Counted from the first letter of the stretch, positions 1-11,365 are shown. The stretch is DNA of 64,000 bases from Anaeramoeba ignava (GCA_028826165.1 JAPDFW010000061.1:1-64000); one strand, 5' to 3'. Notes: generated by a model from the sequence alone, not told the origin. Program-made: numbers and translations.

Positions 1-238
1 AATCATTTCTAAAAAAAAAATAACAGAAATTAAAATTAAAAAAAATTTTTATTTATTTTTTTTGAAAAGGCAAATATTTAATAAAATTTTTTCTTTGAGT
101 TTTTTTTTGTATTGGTTACTAAAATTTAAAATGAGAATAAAAAAAGAAATTGAAATGAAAGTGGCAAAAGAGTTCATAAATCTTCGTAAAATAAAATAAA
201 AATGAAAAGAAAAAAAATGAAATGAAAAAATTTTCGAA

Positions 239-2008
239 TTATTTTTTTCTTTTCTGGTTATTAAATTTGTTAATTAATAAATCAAATAAATTTGGATTTG
301 TTTGATTTAATTGAAAATAATCAATTCCAATTTGAATTTCATTAATCATTTCTTTTGTAATTTGAATTCCATCTTTAATTTGATTTGAATAAATCCAATA
401 TTCAAATATTTGAAATGATTTATTACTTAATTCACTATAATCTGTAACTTTATTTGAAGTATCATTTGTTACAGATAAAAACATTCCTCGATATAATTCA
501 CTTCTCATTATTAATATTAATTTTGGAAATTTATATTGTTTTTCTTTTCTTTCAATTATAAAATCTTTTTCATTTTCATTTTCATTTTCATTTAAATAAA
601 TTCTTTTCATTGTTTCTTCAATTTTTTCATTTGAATTTATAATTTCTTTAATTTCATAATATAATTTTGGATTTGTTATTCTGTTTGAATAAATCATTTC
701 AAATATTTGATTTGATTCTTTAATTGATTTATTTGAAATAATTTCTTGAAGTTTTTCAATTTGATTTTCATCTTTTAATCTATATTTCAATATTAATTTA
801 TGAGCTTCAATTATTTCTCCATTTTCGGTTTTAAATGAGATATTGCAAAATTCTTTTCTTCTAAATAATTTTATCAAATCTTCTTCAAGATTGGAAAAAT
901 AAGGAGGAGAATAATAAATAAAAGATCTACGATATCCACAAAGAACATGATAATTAGAAATATCTTCATTAAATCTTAATTTAGGAAGTTCAATTTGAAT
1001 TGGAATTGATTGATTTTTTTTATATTCAGTTCCTAATTCACCAAATTCATTATAACCAAATCCAATTAATTTTGAATTGGAAGTTAAAATCAAAGTATGA
1101 GAATAACCAACAGAAAAATCAATAATATCATTATTTTCAAATAAAGATGATTTGATTTCAGTAAATTCATAAGTATTTCCATCTTTGCCAAATCCATTAT
1201 GTAAATAAAATCCACATGAATAAAGTTTTCTTTTTGTATTTTGATTTTCATTTTCAATCATCATTATTGAATGCCAATATCCAGATTGAATATCAATTAT
1301 TTTGCCTTTTGGAATATTTTGGATTTTGGTTAATTTTTTGATTTTTTCTTCTATTGGTTCTCCTAATCCAAGTTGACCGTATTGATTAAATCCGCATCCA
1401 AATAATTCTTGATTTGAATTTAAAAGAAAAACATAATATGAAGTATTTCCTGAAAATATTTTAGAAACATTTTTCATCATTAAAATTGGTTTTTCAGTTA
1501 TTTTAAGTGTTTCAGAATCTAAACCAAGTTGACCAAATTGATTTAAACCAATTCCATAAACATTTTGATTTGAAGTTAATAAGTAAACTGAATTGTAACC
1601 AGAAACAATATCTTGAATTATTCTATCATTTTTATCTTCAATTAATGATGAAATATTGATAAATTGATTTGGATTTTTTGAATTAATATATATTCCTTTG
1701 GCAAATACATTTCCTTCTTTTGTTAAAATAGCTTCATTTTGATCACCAACAGTTACTTTTTGAATATTTTCTTCAATTTGGATTTTTTGAGGATTTTGTT
1801 TTGAATCATTTTGATTTGAATATTCTATTGCTTTTCCATTTTTAAAAAGGAAAATTGTTGAATAATTTCCTGTCGAAATTTGTTTAATTTGTTTTTCATT
1901 TTCATTTTCATTTTCAAATTTAATTTGAATTGGTTTTGTTATTTTATTTGGTTCATTTTTTAAAAGAATTGGTAATTGATTTAAACCAAAAAATAAACAA
2001 TCATTCAT
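239..2008 (-). CDS. RCC1-repeat protein with two C-terminal BTB domains (intact copy)
   Basis: A 589-residue single-exon gene. Residues 1-365 hold RCC1-type propeller repeats, seen as recurring G-x-N-x-x-G-Q/E-L-G cores (near 154-163, 206-216, 318-327) each followed by a hydrophobic strand. A first BTB-like segment follows at about 375-455 (core EFCNISFK then AHKLIL, 386-407) and a second at about 483-585 (KFPKLILIMRSELYRGMF). Between them is an Asn-Glu microsatellite tract (475-481). RCC1-BTB proteins are usually scaffolds or Cul3 adaptors; substrate and location cannot be read here. The start lies just after a T-rich element with TTTTTCATTTTT (2009-2060). It is the only one of four near-full-length copies in the window with an unbroken frame, so it is probably the functional one. 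Confidence 0.85.
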   Translation of the reverse strand: MNDCLFFGLNQLPILLKNEPNKITKPIQIKFENENENEKQIKQISTGNYSTIFLFKNGKAIEYSNQNDSKQNPQKIQIEENIQKVTVGDQNEAILTKEGNVFAKGIYINSKNPNQFINISSLIEDKNDRIIQDIVSGYNSVYLLTSNQNVYGIGLNQFGQLGLDSETLKITEKPILMMKNVSKIFSGNTSYYVFLLNSNQELFGCGFNQYGQLGLGEPIEEKIKKLTKIQNIPKGKIIDIQSGYWHSIMMIENENQNTKRKLYSCGFYLHNGFGKDGNTYEFTEIKSSLFENNDIIDFSVGYSHTLILTSNSKLIGFGYNEFGELGTEYKKNQSIPIQIELPKLRFNEDISNYHVLCGYRRSFIYYSPPYFSNLEEDLIKLFRRKEFCNISFKTENGEIIEAHKLILKYRLKDENQIEKLQEIISNKSIKESNQIFEMIYSNRITNPKLYYEIKEIINSNEKIEETMKRIYLNENENENEKDFIIERKEKQYKFPKLILIMRSELYRGMFLSVTNDTSNKVTDYSELSNKSFQIFEYWIYSNQIKDGIQITKEMINEIQIGIDYFQLNQTNPNLFDLLINKFNNQKRKK

Positions 2009-2111
2009 TTTTAAAAAGAAAAAATGAAAAAAATGAAAAAACTGAAAAGAAAAAATAATGAAAAAATGAAAAAACGTGTTTTTAATTTTAATTTTAATTT
2101 TAATTTTATTT

Positions 2112-3903
2112 TTATTTTTTTCTTTTTTGATTATTAAATTTGTTAATTAATAAATCAATTAAATTTGGATTTGTTTGATTTAATTGAAAATAATCAATTC
2201 CAATTTCAATTTCATCAATTATTTCTTTTGTAATTTGAATTTCATCTTTAATTTGATTTGAATAAATCCAATATTCAAATATTTGGAATGATTTATTACT
2301 TAATTCACTATAATCTGTAACTTTATTAGATTTATCTTCAGTTACAGATAAAAACATTCCTCGATATAATTCACTTCTCATTATTAATATTAATTTTGGA
2401 AATTTATATTGTTTTTCTTTTCTTTCAATTATAAAATCTTTTTCATTTTCATTTTCATTTTCATTTAAATAAATTCTTTTAATTGTTTCTTCTATTTTTT
2501 CATTTGAATTTATAATTTCTTTAATTTCATAATATAATTTTGGATTTATTATTTTGTTTGAATAAATCATTTCAAATATTTGATTTGATTCTTTAATTGA
2601 TTTATTTGAAATAATTTCTTTAAGTTTTTCAATTTGATTTTGATTTTGATTTAATCTATATTTTAATATTAATTTATGAGCTTCAATTATTTCTCCATTT
2701 TCTGTTTTAAATGAAATATCACAAAATTCTTTTCTTTCAAATAATTTTATCAAATCTTCTTCAAGATTAGAAAAAGAAGAAAGAAAAGGAGAATAATAAA
2801 GAAATGAATTATAAAAATCACCACAAAGAACATGATAATTAGAAATATCTTCATTAAATCTTAATTTAGGAAGTTTAATTTGAATTGGAATTAATTTATC
2901 TTTTATATTTCCAGTTCCTAATTGACCATAAGCATTATATCCAAATGTAATCAATTTTCCTTTGGAAGTTAAAATCAAATTATGTTTATATCCAACAGAA
3001 ATTTCAAGAATATTATCATCATTTTCAAATAAAGATGATTTGATTTCAGTAAATTCATAAGTATCGTTATTTTTACCAAGTCCATTCCAATGAAGATCTC
3101 CACATGAATAAAGTTTTCTTTTTGGATTTTGATTTTCATTTTCAATCAACATTATTGAATGATAATTTGCAATTTGAATATCAATTATTTTGCCTTTTGG
3201 AATATTTTGGATTTTGGTTAATTCTTCAATATTTTTTTCAATTTTTAATTCTCCTAATCCAAGTCTACCTTTTAGATTACCACCACATCCAAATAATTCT
3301 TGATTTGAATTTAAAAGAAAAACTGAAGTTGAACAATTTCCTGAAAATATTTTAGAAACATTTTTCATCATTAAAATTGGTTTTTGTTTTTTTAAGTGTT
3401 ATATAATTAGAACCAAGTTCACTAAAATCATTTGAACCAATTCCATAAACATTTTGATTTGAAGTTAATAAGTAAATTGAATAAGCTCCAGAAACAATAT
3501 CTTGAATTATTCTATCATTTGTATCTTCAATTAATGATGAAATATTGATAAATTGATTTGGATTTTTTGGATTTATATCTTTTCCTTTTGCAAATACATT
3601 TCCTTCTATTGTTAAAATAGCTTCATTTTGAACACCAACAGTTACTTTTTGAATATTTTCAATTTGGATTTTTGAAGGATTTTGATTTGAATCATTTTCA
3701 TTTAAATATTCTATTGCTTTTCCATTTTCAAAAAGGAAAATTGTTGCAAAATGACCTGATGAAATTTGTTTAATTTGTTTTTCATTTTCATTTTCATTTT
3801 CATTTTCAAATTTAAATTGAATTGGTTTTGTTATTTTTTCATTTGGTTTATTTTTTATAAGTTTTGGATTTTTATTTGAACCAAAAAATAAAATTTCATT
3901 CAT
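2112..3903 (-). pseudogene. RCC1-BTB paralogue broken by one frameshift
   Basis: Two overlapping frames (3903-3352 and 3371-2112) together cover the same RCC1-BTB-BTB protein as the intact copy at 239-2008. Reading breaks near 3376-3395: the intact copy has about two more bases in the T-run there, so the first frame ends soon after the third RCC1 core and the second resumes at MMKNVSKIF. The promoter-like T-rich element upstream (3904-3945) is kept. A 419-residue product could start at the internal Met at 3371, giving a partial propeller plus both BTB domains. A two-base loss in a homopolymer context is the simplest cause; a sequencing indel is the alternative. Confidence 0.8.
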
Positions 3904-3944
3904 TTTTGAAAAGAAAAAATAATGAAAAAATGAAAAAACGATTT

Positions 3945-4262
3945 TGGAATTTTAATTTTAATTTTAATTTTGATTTTAATTTTAATTTTAATTTTAATTT
4001 TGATTTTAATTTTAATTTTAATTTTAATTTTGGATTTTAATTTTGATTTTAATTTTAATTTTGATTTTGATTTTAATTTTAATTTTAATTTTAATTTTAA
4101 TTTTAATTTTAATTTTAATTTTGATTTTAATTTTAATTTTAATTTTGATTTTGATTTTGATTTTGATTTTAATTTTAATTTTGATTTTAATTTTGATTTT
4201 GATTTTAATTTTAATTTTGATTTTAATTTTAATTTTAATTTTAATTTTAATTTTAATTTTAA
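3945..4262. repeat. Hexanucleotide array (AATTTT/GATTTT)n
   Basis: Near-perfect hexamer repeat of TTTTAA with scattered TTTTGA variants, lying between the promoter of the 2112-3903 copy and the stop codon of the 4259-6052 copy. It gives apparent Leu-Ile or Asn-Phe reading frames that are only repeat translations. Confidence 0.95.
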
Positions 4263-6052
4263 TTATTAAATTTGTTAATTAATAAATCAAATAAATTTGG
4301 ATTTGTTTGATTTAATTGAAAATAATCAATTCCAATTTGAAATTCATTAATTATTTCTTTTGTAATTTGAATTCTTTCTTTAATTTGATTTAAATAAATC
4401 CAATATTCAAATATTTGAAATGATTTATTACTTAATTCACTATAATCTGTAACTTTATTAGATTTATCTTCTGTTACAGATAAAAACATTCCTCGATATA
4501 ATTCACTTCTCATTATTAATATTAATTTTGGAAATTTATATTGTTTTTCTTTTCTTTCAATAATAAAATCTTTTTCATTTTCATTTTCATTTTCATTTAA
4601 ATAAATTCTTTTCATTGTTTCTTCAATTTTTTCATTTAAATTTATAATTTCTTTAATTTCATAATATAATTTTGGATTTATTATTCTGTTTGAATAAATC
4701 ATTTCAAATATTTGATTTGATTCTTTAATTGATTTATTTGAAATAATTTCTTTTGAAGTTTTTCAATTTGATTTTGATTTTGATTTAATCTATATTTCAA
4801 TATTAATTTATGAGCTTCAATTATTTCTCCATTTTTGGTTTTAAATGAAATATCACAAAATTCTTTTCTTTCAAATAGTTTTATCAAATCTTCTTCAAGA
4901 TTAGAAAAAGGAGAAAGAAAAGGAGAATAATAAAGAAATGATTTATCATATCCACAAGAAATATGATAATTAGAAATATCTTCATTAAATCTTAATTTAG
5001 GAAATTCAATTTGAATTGGAATTAATTGTTCTTTTGTATCTCCTAGTTCCTAATTCACCATATCTATTATTTCCAAATCCTATTAATTTTGAATTGGAAG
5101 TTAAAATCAAAGTATCAGTCTCACCAACAGAAAAATCAAGAATATCATCATTATTTTCAAATAAAGATGATTCGATTTCAGTAAATTCATAAGTATTTCC
5201 ATCTTTGCCAAGTCCATTATATCTCCAATATCCACATGAATAAAGTTTTCTTTTTGTATTTTCATTTTCATTTTGATTTTCATTTTCAATCAATATTATT
5301 GAATGTTTAAAGCCACATTGAATATCAATTATTTTGTCTTTTGGAATATTTTGGATTTTGATTAATTTCTTGATTGCTATTTCTTCTTTTCTTGATTCTC
5401 CTAATCCAAGTTGACCCCATCTATTATCACCACATCCAAATAATTCTTGATTTGAATTTAAAAGAAAAACATAAAATGAATTATTTCCTGAAAATATTTT
5501 AGAAACATTTTTCATCATCAAAACTGGTTTTTCTGTTTTATTAAGTGTTTCAGAATCAAAACCAAGTTGACCAAATTGATTTGAACCAATTCCATAAGCA
5601 TTATGATTTGAAGTTAATAAGTAAACTGAATTGTATCCAGAAACAATATCTTGAATTATTCTATCATTTTTATCTTCAATTAATGATGAAATATTGATAA
5701 ATTGATTTGGATTTTTTGGATTAATATATATTCCTTTTGCAAATACATTTCCTTCTATTGTTAAAATAGCTTCATTTTGATCACCAACAGATACTTTTTG
5801 AATATTTTCTTCAATTTGAATTTTTGAAGGATTTTGATTTGAATCATTTTGATTTGAATATTCTATTGCTTTTCCATTTTTAAAAAGGAAAATTGTTGAA
5901 AAAAAGCCTGATGAAATTTGTTTAATTTGTTTTTCATTTTCATTTTCATTTTCATTTTCAAATTTAAATTGAATTGGTTTTGTTATTTTATTTGGTTTAT
6001 TTTTTATAAGTTTTGGATAATTATTTAAACCAAAAAATATAATTTCATTCAT
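4259..6052 (-). pseudogene. RCC1-BTB paralogue broken by two frameshifts
   Basis: Fragments 6052-5006 (RCC1 repeats), 4887-4699 (first BTB) and 4702-4259 (second BTB) are in three frames but together match the intact copy end to end. The first break is near 5025-5045, after GELGT, beside a short run where the paralogues differ by indels. The second is near 4750, where an extra TT in TTTTGAAG shifts the frame after IEKLQ. The start codon and T-rich upstream element (6053-6100) are preserved. Without repair only the propeller part would be made. Confidence 0.8.
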
Positions 6053-6094
6053 TTTCTTTTAATTTTTTTGAAAAATGAAAAAATGAAAAAAATG

Positions 6095-6205
6095 AAAAAT
6101 TAATTTTAATTTTAATTTTAATTTTAATTTTAATTTTAATTTTAATTTTAATTTTAATTTTAATTTTAATTTTAATTTTAATTTTAATTTTGATTTTAAT
6201 TTTAA
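6095..6205. repeat. Hexanucleotide array (AATTTT)n
   Basis: About 18 tandem TTTTAA units between the 5' end of the 4259-6052 copy and the truncated remnant at 6202. No coding or RNA signal. Confidence 0.95.
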
Positions 6206-6525
6206 TCATTAAATTTGTTAATTAATAAATCAAATAAATTTGGATTTGTTTGATTTAATTGAAAATAATCAATTCCAATTTCAATTTCATCAATTATTTC
6301 TTGTGTAATTTGAATTTCATCTTTAATTTGATTTGAATAAATCCAATATTCAAATATTTGAAATGATTTATTACTTAATTCACTATAATCTGTAACTTTA
6401 TTTGAAGTATCATTTGTTACAGATAAAAACATTCCTCGATATAATTCACTTCTCATTATTAATATTAATTTTGGAAATTTATATTGTTTTTCTTTTCTTT
6501 CAATTATAAAATCTTTTTAATTTTC
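6202..6525 (-). pseudogene. Truncated 3' remnant of an RCC1-BTB gene (left, inverted partner)
   Basis: Only the second BTB domain survives (84 residues from the Met at 6456, plus about 22 codons upstream reading IIERKEKQYKFPKLILI). Homology stops inside the Asn-Glu microsatellite, where a GAA is replaced by TAA, and satellite DNA begins. It carries the diagnostic stretch ITQEIIDEI, which the full copies have as ITKE. The only other fragment with TQE is the plus-strand remnant at 11056-11365, so the two are each other's closest relatives in the window. Confidence 0.8.
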
Positions 6526-6529
6526 ATTT

Positions 6530-7240
6530 AAGTGAAATATAAAAAATAAGAATAGATATAATTTAATATTTAATTAATAAATTAATTTAAAAATATAATT
6601 TAATATTTAATTCCATTATTAAAATAATAATTTAATGTTTTAGATTTAAATATTTTATTATTTAAATATTTAACATATAAATATAAAAAATGAGAATAGA
6701 TTTAATTTAATATTTAATTTATAAATTAATTTAAAAATATAATTTAATATTTAATTTTTATGTTTAAAATAATAATTTAATGTTTTAGATTTAAATATTT
6801 TTATTATTTAAATATTAAACATATAAATATAAAAATAAGAATAGTTTTAATTTAATATTTAATTTAGAAAATAATTTAAAAATATAATTTAATATTTAAT
6901 TTTATGTTTAAAATAATAATTTAATGTTTTAGATTTAAATATTTTATTATTTAAATATTAAACATAAAAATATAAAAATGAAAATAGGTTTAATTTAATA
7001 TTTAATTTATAAATTAATTTAAAAATATAATTTAATATTTAATTTTATTATTAAAATAATAATTTAATGTTTTAGATTTAAATATTTTATTATTTAAATA
7101 TTAAACATATAAATATAAAAATGAAAATAAGTTTAATTTAATATTTAATTTATAAATTAATTTAAAAAATATAATTTAATATTTAATTTTATTATTAAAA
7201 TAATAATTTAATGTTTTAGATTTAAATATTTTATTATTTA
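6530..7240. repeat. Tandem satellite, about 145-bp unit, five copies
   Basis: Units share the order ATAAAAATGAGAATAG, then TTTAATTTAATATTTAATTT, then AATGTTTTAGATTTAAATA. Anchors fall near 6547, 6694, 6837, 6981 and 7124, so the period is 143-147 bp. The array begins where the left RCC1-BTB remnant is cut off and ends about 360 bp before the BTB-TLDc gene. Confidence 0.85.
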
Positions 7241-7540
7241 AAAATATTTTGAAAATTGATTTTTTTGAAATTAAAATTTTATCTTTTTTTTTGAATTAAA
7301 TTGAATTAATATTAATTTGGAAATTTGTTTTAAAATTTAAATTTATTAATAATTTTTAAATTCCAAAAAAAAAATTAAATTAAAAATTAATAAAAATAAT
7401 AATAATTTATTAATAAATTAATTTAAAATAATAAATTAAAAAGAAAATTAAATTAATTATTAATTTAAATTTATTCTTATTTTTTATATTTTTATTTATT
7501 TTCAAAATCCACTTTTTTATTCATTTTTTTTATTTTAAAT

Positions 7541-7609
7541 TTTTTTTTTCATTTTTTTCCTTTTTTTTTTTAAAAACAAAAAACAAAAACAAACACAAAA
7601 AACAACAAA
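7541..7609 (+). promoter_or_regulatory. T-rich TCATTT initiator-like element before the BTB-TLDc gene
   Basis: A T-run broken by TCATTTTTTTCC (TCA at 7549-7551) sits 59 bp before the ATG, followed by an A/C-rich leader with AAACAAAAAC repeats. The same arrangement precedes most genes of the window. Matching it to the metamonad Inr (TCA-Py-T/A) is inference. Confidence 0.5.
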
Positions 7610-9223
7610 ATGGATAATAACAATAATAACCAAATTCAAAATGCAAATCAAAATCAAAATGAAAATGAAATGAAAAATTTAGAAAAAAAAGTAACAAAAA
7701 ATTTAATTAAAAATTATTCAAACCTTTTAAATGGAAATTCATTTAAAGATTTTTCAATTTTTGTTGAGAATAAATCAAATCCTTTTGAAATTAAAGTTCA
7801 TAAATCAATTTTATCTTCAAGATCTCCTTTTTTTAATAAGTTTTTAAGAGAAGAATCTCTTTCTATTTCTTTAAATCAATTTAATAAAAAAGAAATGGAA
7901 TCAATTTTGAGTTATATTTATTATGGAAATATTTCTTTTGAGAATCAAGAAAATCTTATCCAATTATTGGAAATTTCAATTTATTTTAAATTAAATTTAT
8001 TGAAAGAAATTATTCAAAAAAAAATTTCAAATTCAATTAATTATTCAAATTTTTTCCAATTTTTATTCCAAAATCGAAATTTAAAATCAAATGAAATTGA
8101 AATGAAATGTTTTGAATTAATAAATCAAAATTTTTCCCAAATTCAGAATAATGAGAATTTATTCAATTTAACTAAAGAAGAAATTATCAAATTTATTCAA
8201 TTTAAACAAGAAAAAAAAGAAATTTTTCAATTTGATTTTTTTCAATTTTTAAATAATTGGATTGAAAAAAGAAATAAAAGATTAAAAGGAAAGAAATATA
8301 AACACAAAATGAATGAAAAGAAAAGATTATTTCATTCTTTTTTTTCATTATTTGATAAAGATTCAATTTCAAAACAAGATTTTGATAAATTAAAACAATT
8401 TCAAATTTTTCTTCCAAATTCTTTTTTAGTTGATATTCAAAACAAAGTTATTCAAGATAATCAAAAAGAAATTGAAGAGAAATGGAAGAAAGAAGTTGAA
8501 GATAAAAACAAAGAAATTGAAGATAAATGGAAGAAAGAAGTTGAAAAGAATCAAAAAGAAATTGAAAACAAAGATAAAGAAAACCAACAAATGAAAATTG
8601 AAATTGAAGAGAAATGGAAGAAAGAGGTTGAGGATTTGAAATCCAAATTTGAATTAATGGAATTAAAAAACAATTTTCCTCAATTTTCAGATTCAGAAAT
8701 TATTAAAGATATTGAATATGTTAAGAAATTACAAGAATGGATAAATGATAATGATTTTTTTTCTAAAATGAAAAAAGGATTTTCAGCAAAAAGAGATGGA
8801 TTTAATTCTCAAAATTGGCATAATGCAGTTGATAGGAAAGGAAAAACATTAGTTATTATCAAAACAAAACAAAATTTTATTTTTGGAGGTTTTACTCAAG
8901 TTGGATTTAATGGAAATTCAGGATGGATTAAAGACTCGAGTGCATTTATTTTTTCATTAAGAAATGATAAAGGGGATAGAATTCCTGCAAAGTTTACATA
9001 TAATGGCAATGGTCTTGCAATTTATTCTCATTTAAATTATGGTCCAGTTTTTGGTAATAATGATTTTCGTTTAGATTCTAATTTACAACCTGGTTGGTCA
9101 AATTTTGGTTATAGTTATAATCTACCTAATGGAATTACTTATGGAACAGATGAAGCTAAAAGTTATTTAGCTGGTTCTTATAAATCATGGGTTGTTGATG
9201 AACTTGAAACTTATTTCATTTAA
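7610..9223 (+). CDS. BTB - coiled-coil - TLDc domain protein
   Basis: A 537-residue single-exon gene. The N-terminus is Asn/Gln-rich (1-20). A BTB/POZ domain spans about 40-140 (FKDFSIFVENK, VHKSILSSRSPFF, YIYYGNI), followed by a BACK-like helical region (145-225). A charged coiled coil at 280-350 is built of repeats of EIEEKWKKEVED. The C-terminal third (378-537) is a TLDc domain: FSAKRDGF, TLVIIKTKQNFIFGGFT, SAFIFSL, the AIYSHLNYGPVFG segment, and a final LAGSYKSWVVDELETYF. TLDc proteins are tied to oxidation resistance and V-ATPase regulation, and BTB to Cul3 ligases or self-assembly; a specific job is not evident. It sits alone between two satellite blocks inside the inverted RCC1-BTB cluster and is not a member of that family. 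Confidence 0.9.
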   Translation: MDNNNNNQIQNANQNQNENEMKNLEKKVTKNLIKNYSNLLNGNSFKDFSIFVENKSNPFEIKVHKSILSSRSPFFNKFLREESLSISLNQFNKKEMESILSYIYYGNISFENQENLIQLLEISIYFKLNLLKEIIQKKISNSINYSNFFQFLFQNRNLKSNEIEMKCFELINQNFSQIQNNENLFNLTKEEIIKFIQFKQEKKEIFQFDFFQFLNNWIEKRNKRLKGKKYKHKMNEKKRLFHSFFSLFDKDSISKQDFDKLKQFQIFLPNSFLVDIQNKVIQDNQKEIEEKWKKEVEDKNKEIEDKWKKEVEKNQKEIENKDKENQQMKIEIEEKWKKEVEDLKSKFELMELKNNFPQFSDSEIIKDIEYVKKLQEWINDNDFFSKMKKGFSAKRDGFNSQNWHNAVDRKGKTLVIIKTKQNFIFGGFTQVGFNGNSGWIKDSSAFIFSLRNDKGDRIPAKFTYNGNGLAIYSHLNYGPVFGNNDFRLDSNLQPGWSNFGYSYNLPNGITYGTDEAKSYLAGSYKSWVVDELETYFI

Positions 9224-9640
9224 AAATTAATTAATAATAAGAAAATCAAACTTTTTTTTTTTAATTTTTTTTTTCAAAATTTAATTCAATTTTAATTTAC
9301 TTTTAATCAAATTAATTTCTTTAAAATAATAAATAAGAAACAAATTTAATTTTAAATAATTTAATTTTAATTTAAAATATTTATTAAAAATTTAATTAAT
9401 AAAAATAATCCAAAAAAAAAATAATAAATTTTAAAAATTGAATATTTTTAATATAATAAATAAAAATAAAAATTGAAAATAGAAATTAATAATAATTAAA
9501 TTTAAATTCATTAATTAAAATATTAAAATAAAAAAAATCAAATAAAATTTATTATTAATTAATATTTAAATATTAATAAATTATAATCAAAATCAAAAAT
9601 AGAATAATTAGTAAATTATTTTTTTAGAAAGTTTATCTTA
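9224..9640. other. AT-rich 3' flank of the BTB-TLDc gene
   Basis: Almost pure A/T sequence with irregular AATTAATAAA runs; no frame longer than a few dozen codons and no clear tandem period. Presumably 3' untranslated and spacer DNA. Confidence 0.6.
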
Positions 9641-10190
9641 TTCAATCATGTTAAATTCAATTTATTTAAAATTTTTAATTTTTTAATTTTATTTTTAATA
9701 TATTTTATTATAATTAAAATTGGAATAATAAATAATTAAAAATATTAATATAATAAATAAAAATATTATATCAGATTAAAATAAAATAAATCTAAATTAA
9801 ATTATTATTAAATTATTATTAAAATTAAACATATATATTTATTAAAATATTTAACTTTTTTAATATATTTTATTATAATTAAAATTGGAATAATAAATAA
9901 TTAAAAATATTAATATAATAAATAAAAATATTATAGATTAAGATAAAATAAATTTAAATCAAATTATTATTAAATATTATTAAAATTAAATATATATATT
10001 TATTAAAATATTTATTCCACTTTTTAATATATTTTATTATAATTAAAATTGGAATAATAAATAATTATAAATATTAATTTAATAAATAAAAATATTATTT
10101 CAAATTAAAATAAAATAAATCTAAATTAAATTATTATTAAATATTATTAAAATTAAATATATATATATTAATTAAAATATTTCAATTTTC
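9640..10190. repeat. Tandem satellite, about 164-bp unit, three copies
   Basis: The block TAATATATTTTATTATAATT followed by AAAATTGGAATAATAAATAA recurs near 9694, 9860 and 10022, each followed by a degenerate AAATAAATCTAAATTAAATT stretch. It is a different family from the array on the other side of the BTB-TLDc gene. Confidence 0.8.
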
Positions 10191-10199
10191 TTCTCAATT

Positions 10200-11055
10200 T
10201 TATTTAATTATTGAGAATTATTTTATATTATTTTAAATAAAGAAATATTGATAAATATATAAAATATAATTAATTTTAAATTTAATTATTTAATATTCTT
10301 TATTCCATTTTTGAAATAAATTAATTAAAATATTTTATTAATTTTATTAAATTATTGAGAATAATTTTATATTATTTTAAATAAAAAATATTGATAAAAT
10401 ATATAAAATATAATTAATTTTAAATTTAATTATTTAATATTCTTTATTCCATTTTTGAAATAAATTAATTAAAATATTTTATTAATTTTATTAAATTATT
10501 GGGAATAATTTTATATTATTTTAAATAAAAAAATATTGATAAAATATATAAAATAGAATTAATTTTAAATTTAATTATTTAATATTCTTTATTCCATTTT
10601 TGAAATAAATTAATAAAAATATTTTATTTATTTTATTTCATTATTGGGAATAGTTTTATATTATTTTAAATAAAGAAATATTGATAAAATATATAAAATA
10701 GAATTAATTTCAAATTTAATTATTTAATATTCTTTATTCCATTTTTGAAATAAATTAATGAAAATATTTTATCAATTTTATTAAATTATTGGGAATAATT
10801 TTATATTATTTTAAATAAAGAAATATTAATAAAATATATAAAATATAATTAATTTTAAATTTAATTATTTAATATTCTTTATTCCATTTTTGAAATAAAT
10901 TAATTAAAATATTTTATTAATTTTATTAAATTATTGAGAATAATTTTATATTATTTTAAATAAAGAAATATTAATAAATATATAAAATAGAATTAAATTT
11001 AAATTTAATTATTTAATATTCTTTATTCCATTTTTGAAATAAATTAATAAAAAGA
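10200..11055. repeat. Tandem satellite, about 143-bp unit, six copies
   Basis: Units begin ATTGAGAATAATTTTATATT or ATTGGGAATA near 10212, 10356, 10497, 10641, 10785 and 10932, and contain TATTCTTTATTCCATTTTTG. The last unit runs directly into the right RCC1-BTB remnant at 11056 with no spacer. Confidence 0.85.
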
Positions 11056-11365
11056 TTTTATAATTGAAAGAAAAGAAAAACAATATAAATTTCCAAAATT
11101 AATATTAATAATGAAAAGTGAATTATATCGAGGAATGTTTTTATCTGTAACAAATGATACTTCTAATAAAGTTACAGATTATAGTGAATTAAGTAATAAA
11201 TCATTTCAAATATTTGAATATTGGATTTATTCAAATCAAATTAAAGATGGAATTAAAATTACACAAGAAATAATTGATGAAATTAAAATTGGAATTGATT
11301 ATTTTCAATTAAATCAAACAAATCCAAATTTATTTGATTTATTAATTAATAAATTTAATAATTAA
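11056..11365 (+). pseudogene. Truncated 3' remnant of an RCC1-BTB gene (right, inverted partner)
   Basis: Starts abruptly at the codons for KDFIIERKEK at the satellite edge and keeps only the second BTB domain to the stop at 11365. Like the left remnant it reads ITQEIIDEI. It lies in the opposite orientation to that remnant and is cut at nearly the same codon. Confidence 0.8.

Noticed and set aside
3970-4282. Plus-strand Leu-Ile and Asn-Phe frames
   Set aside because: Translations of the TTTTAA hexamer array in the spacer; no start context or homology.
6202-11365. Intact transposon with inverted ends
   Set aside because: Inverted remnants are suggestive, but there is no transposase, integrase or reverse transcriptase and no target duplication could be shown.
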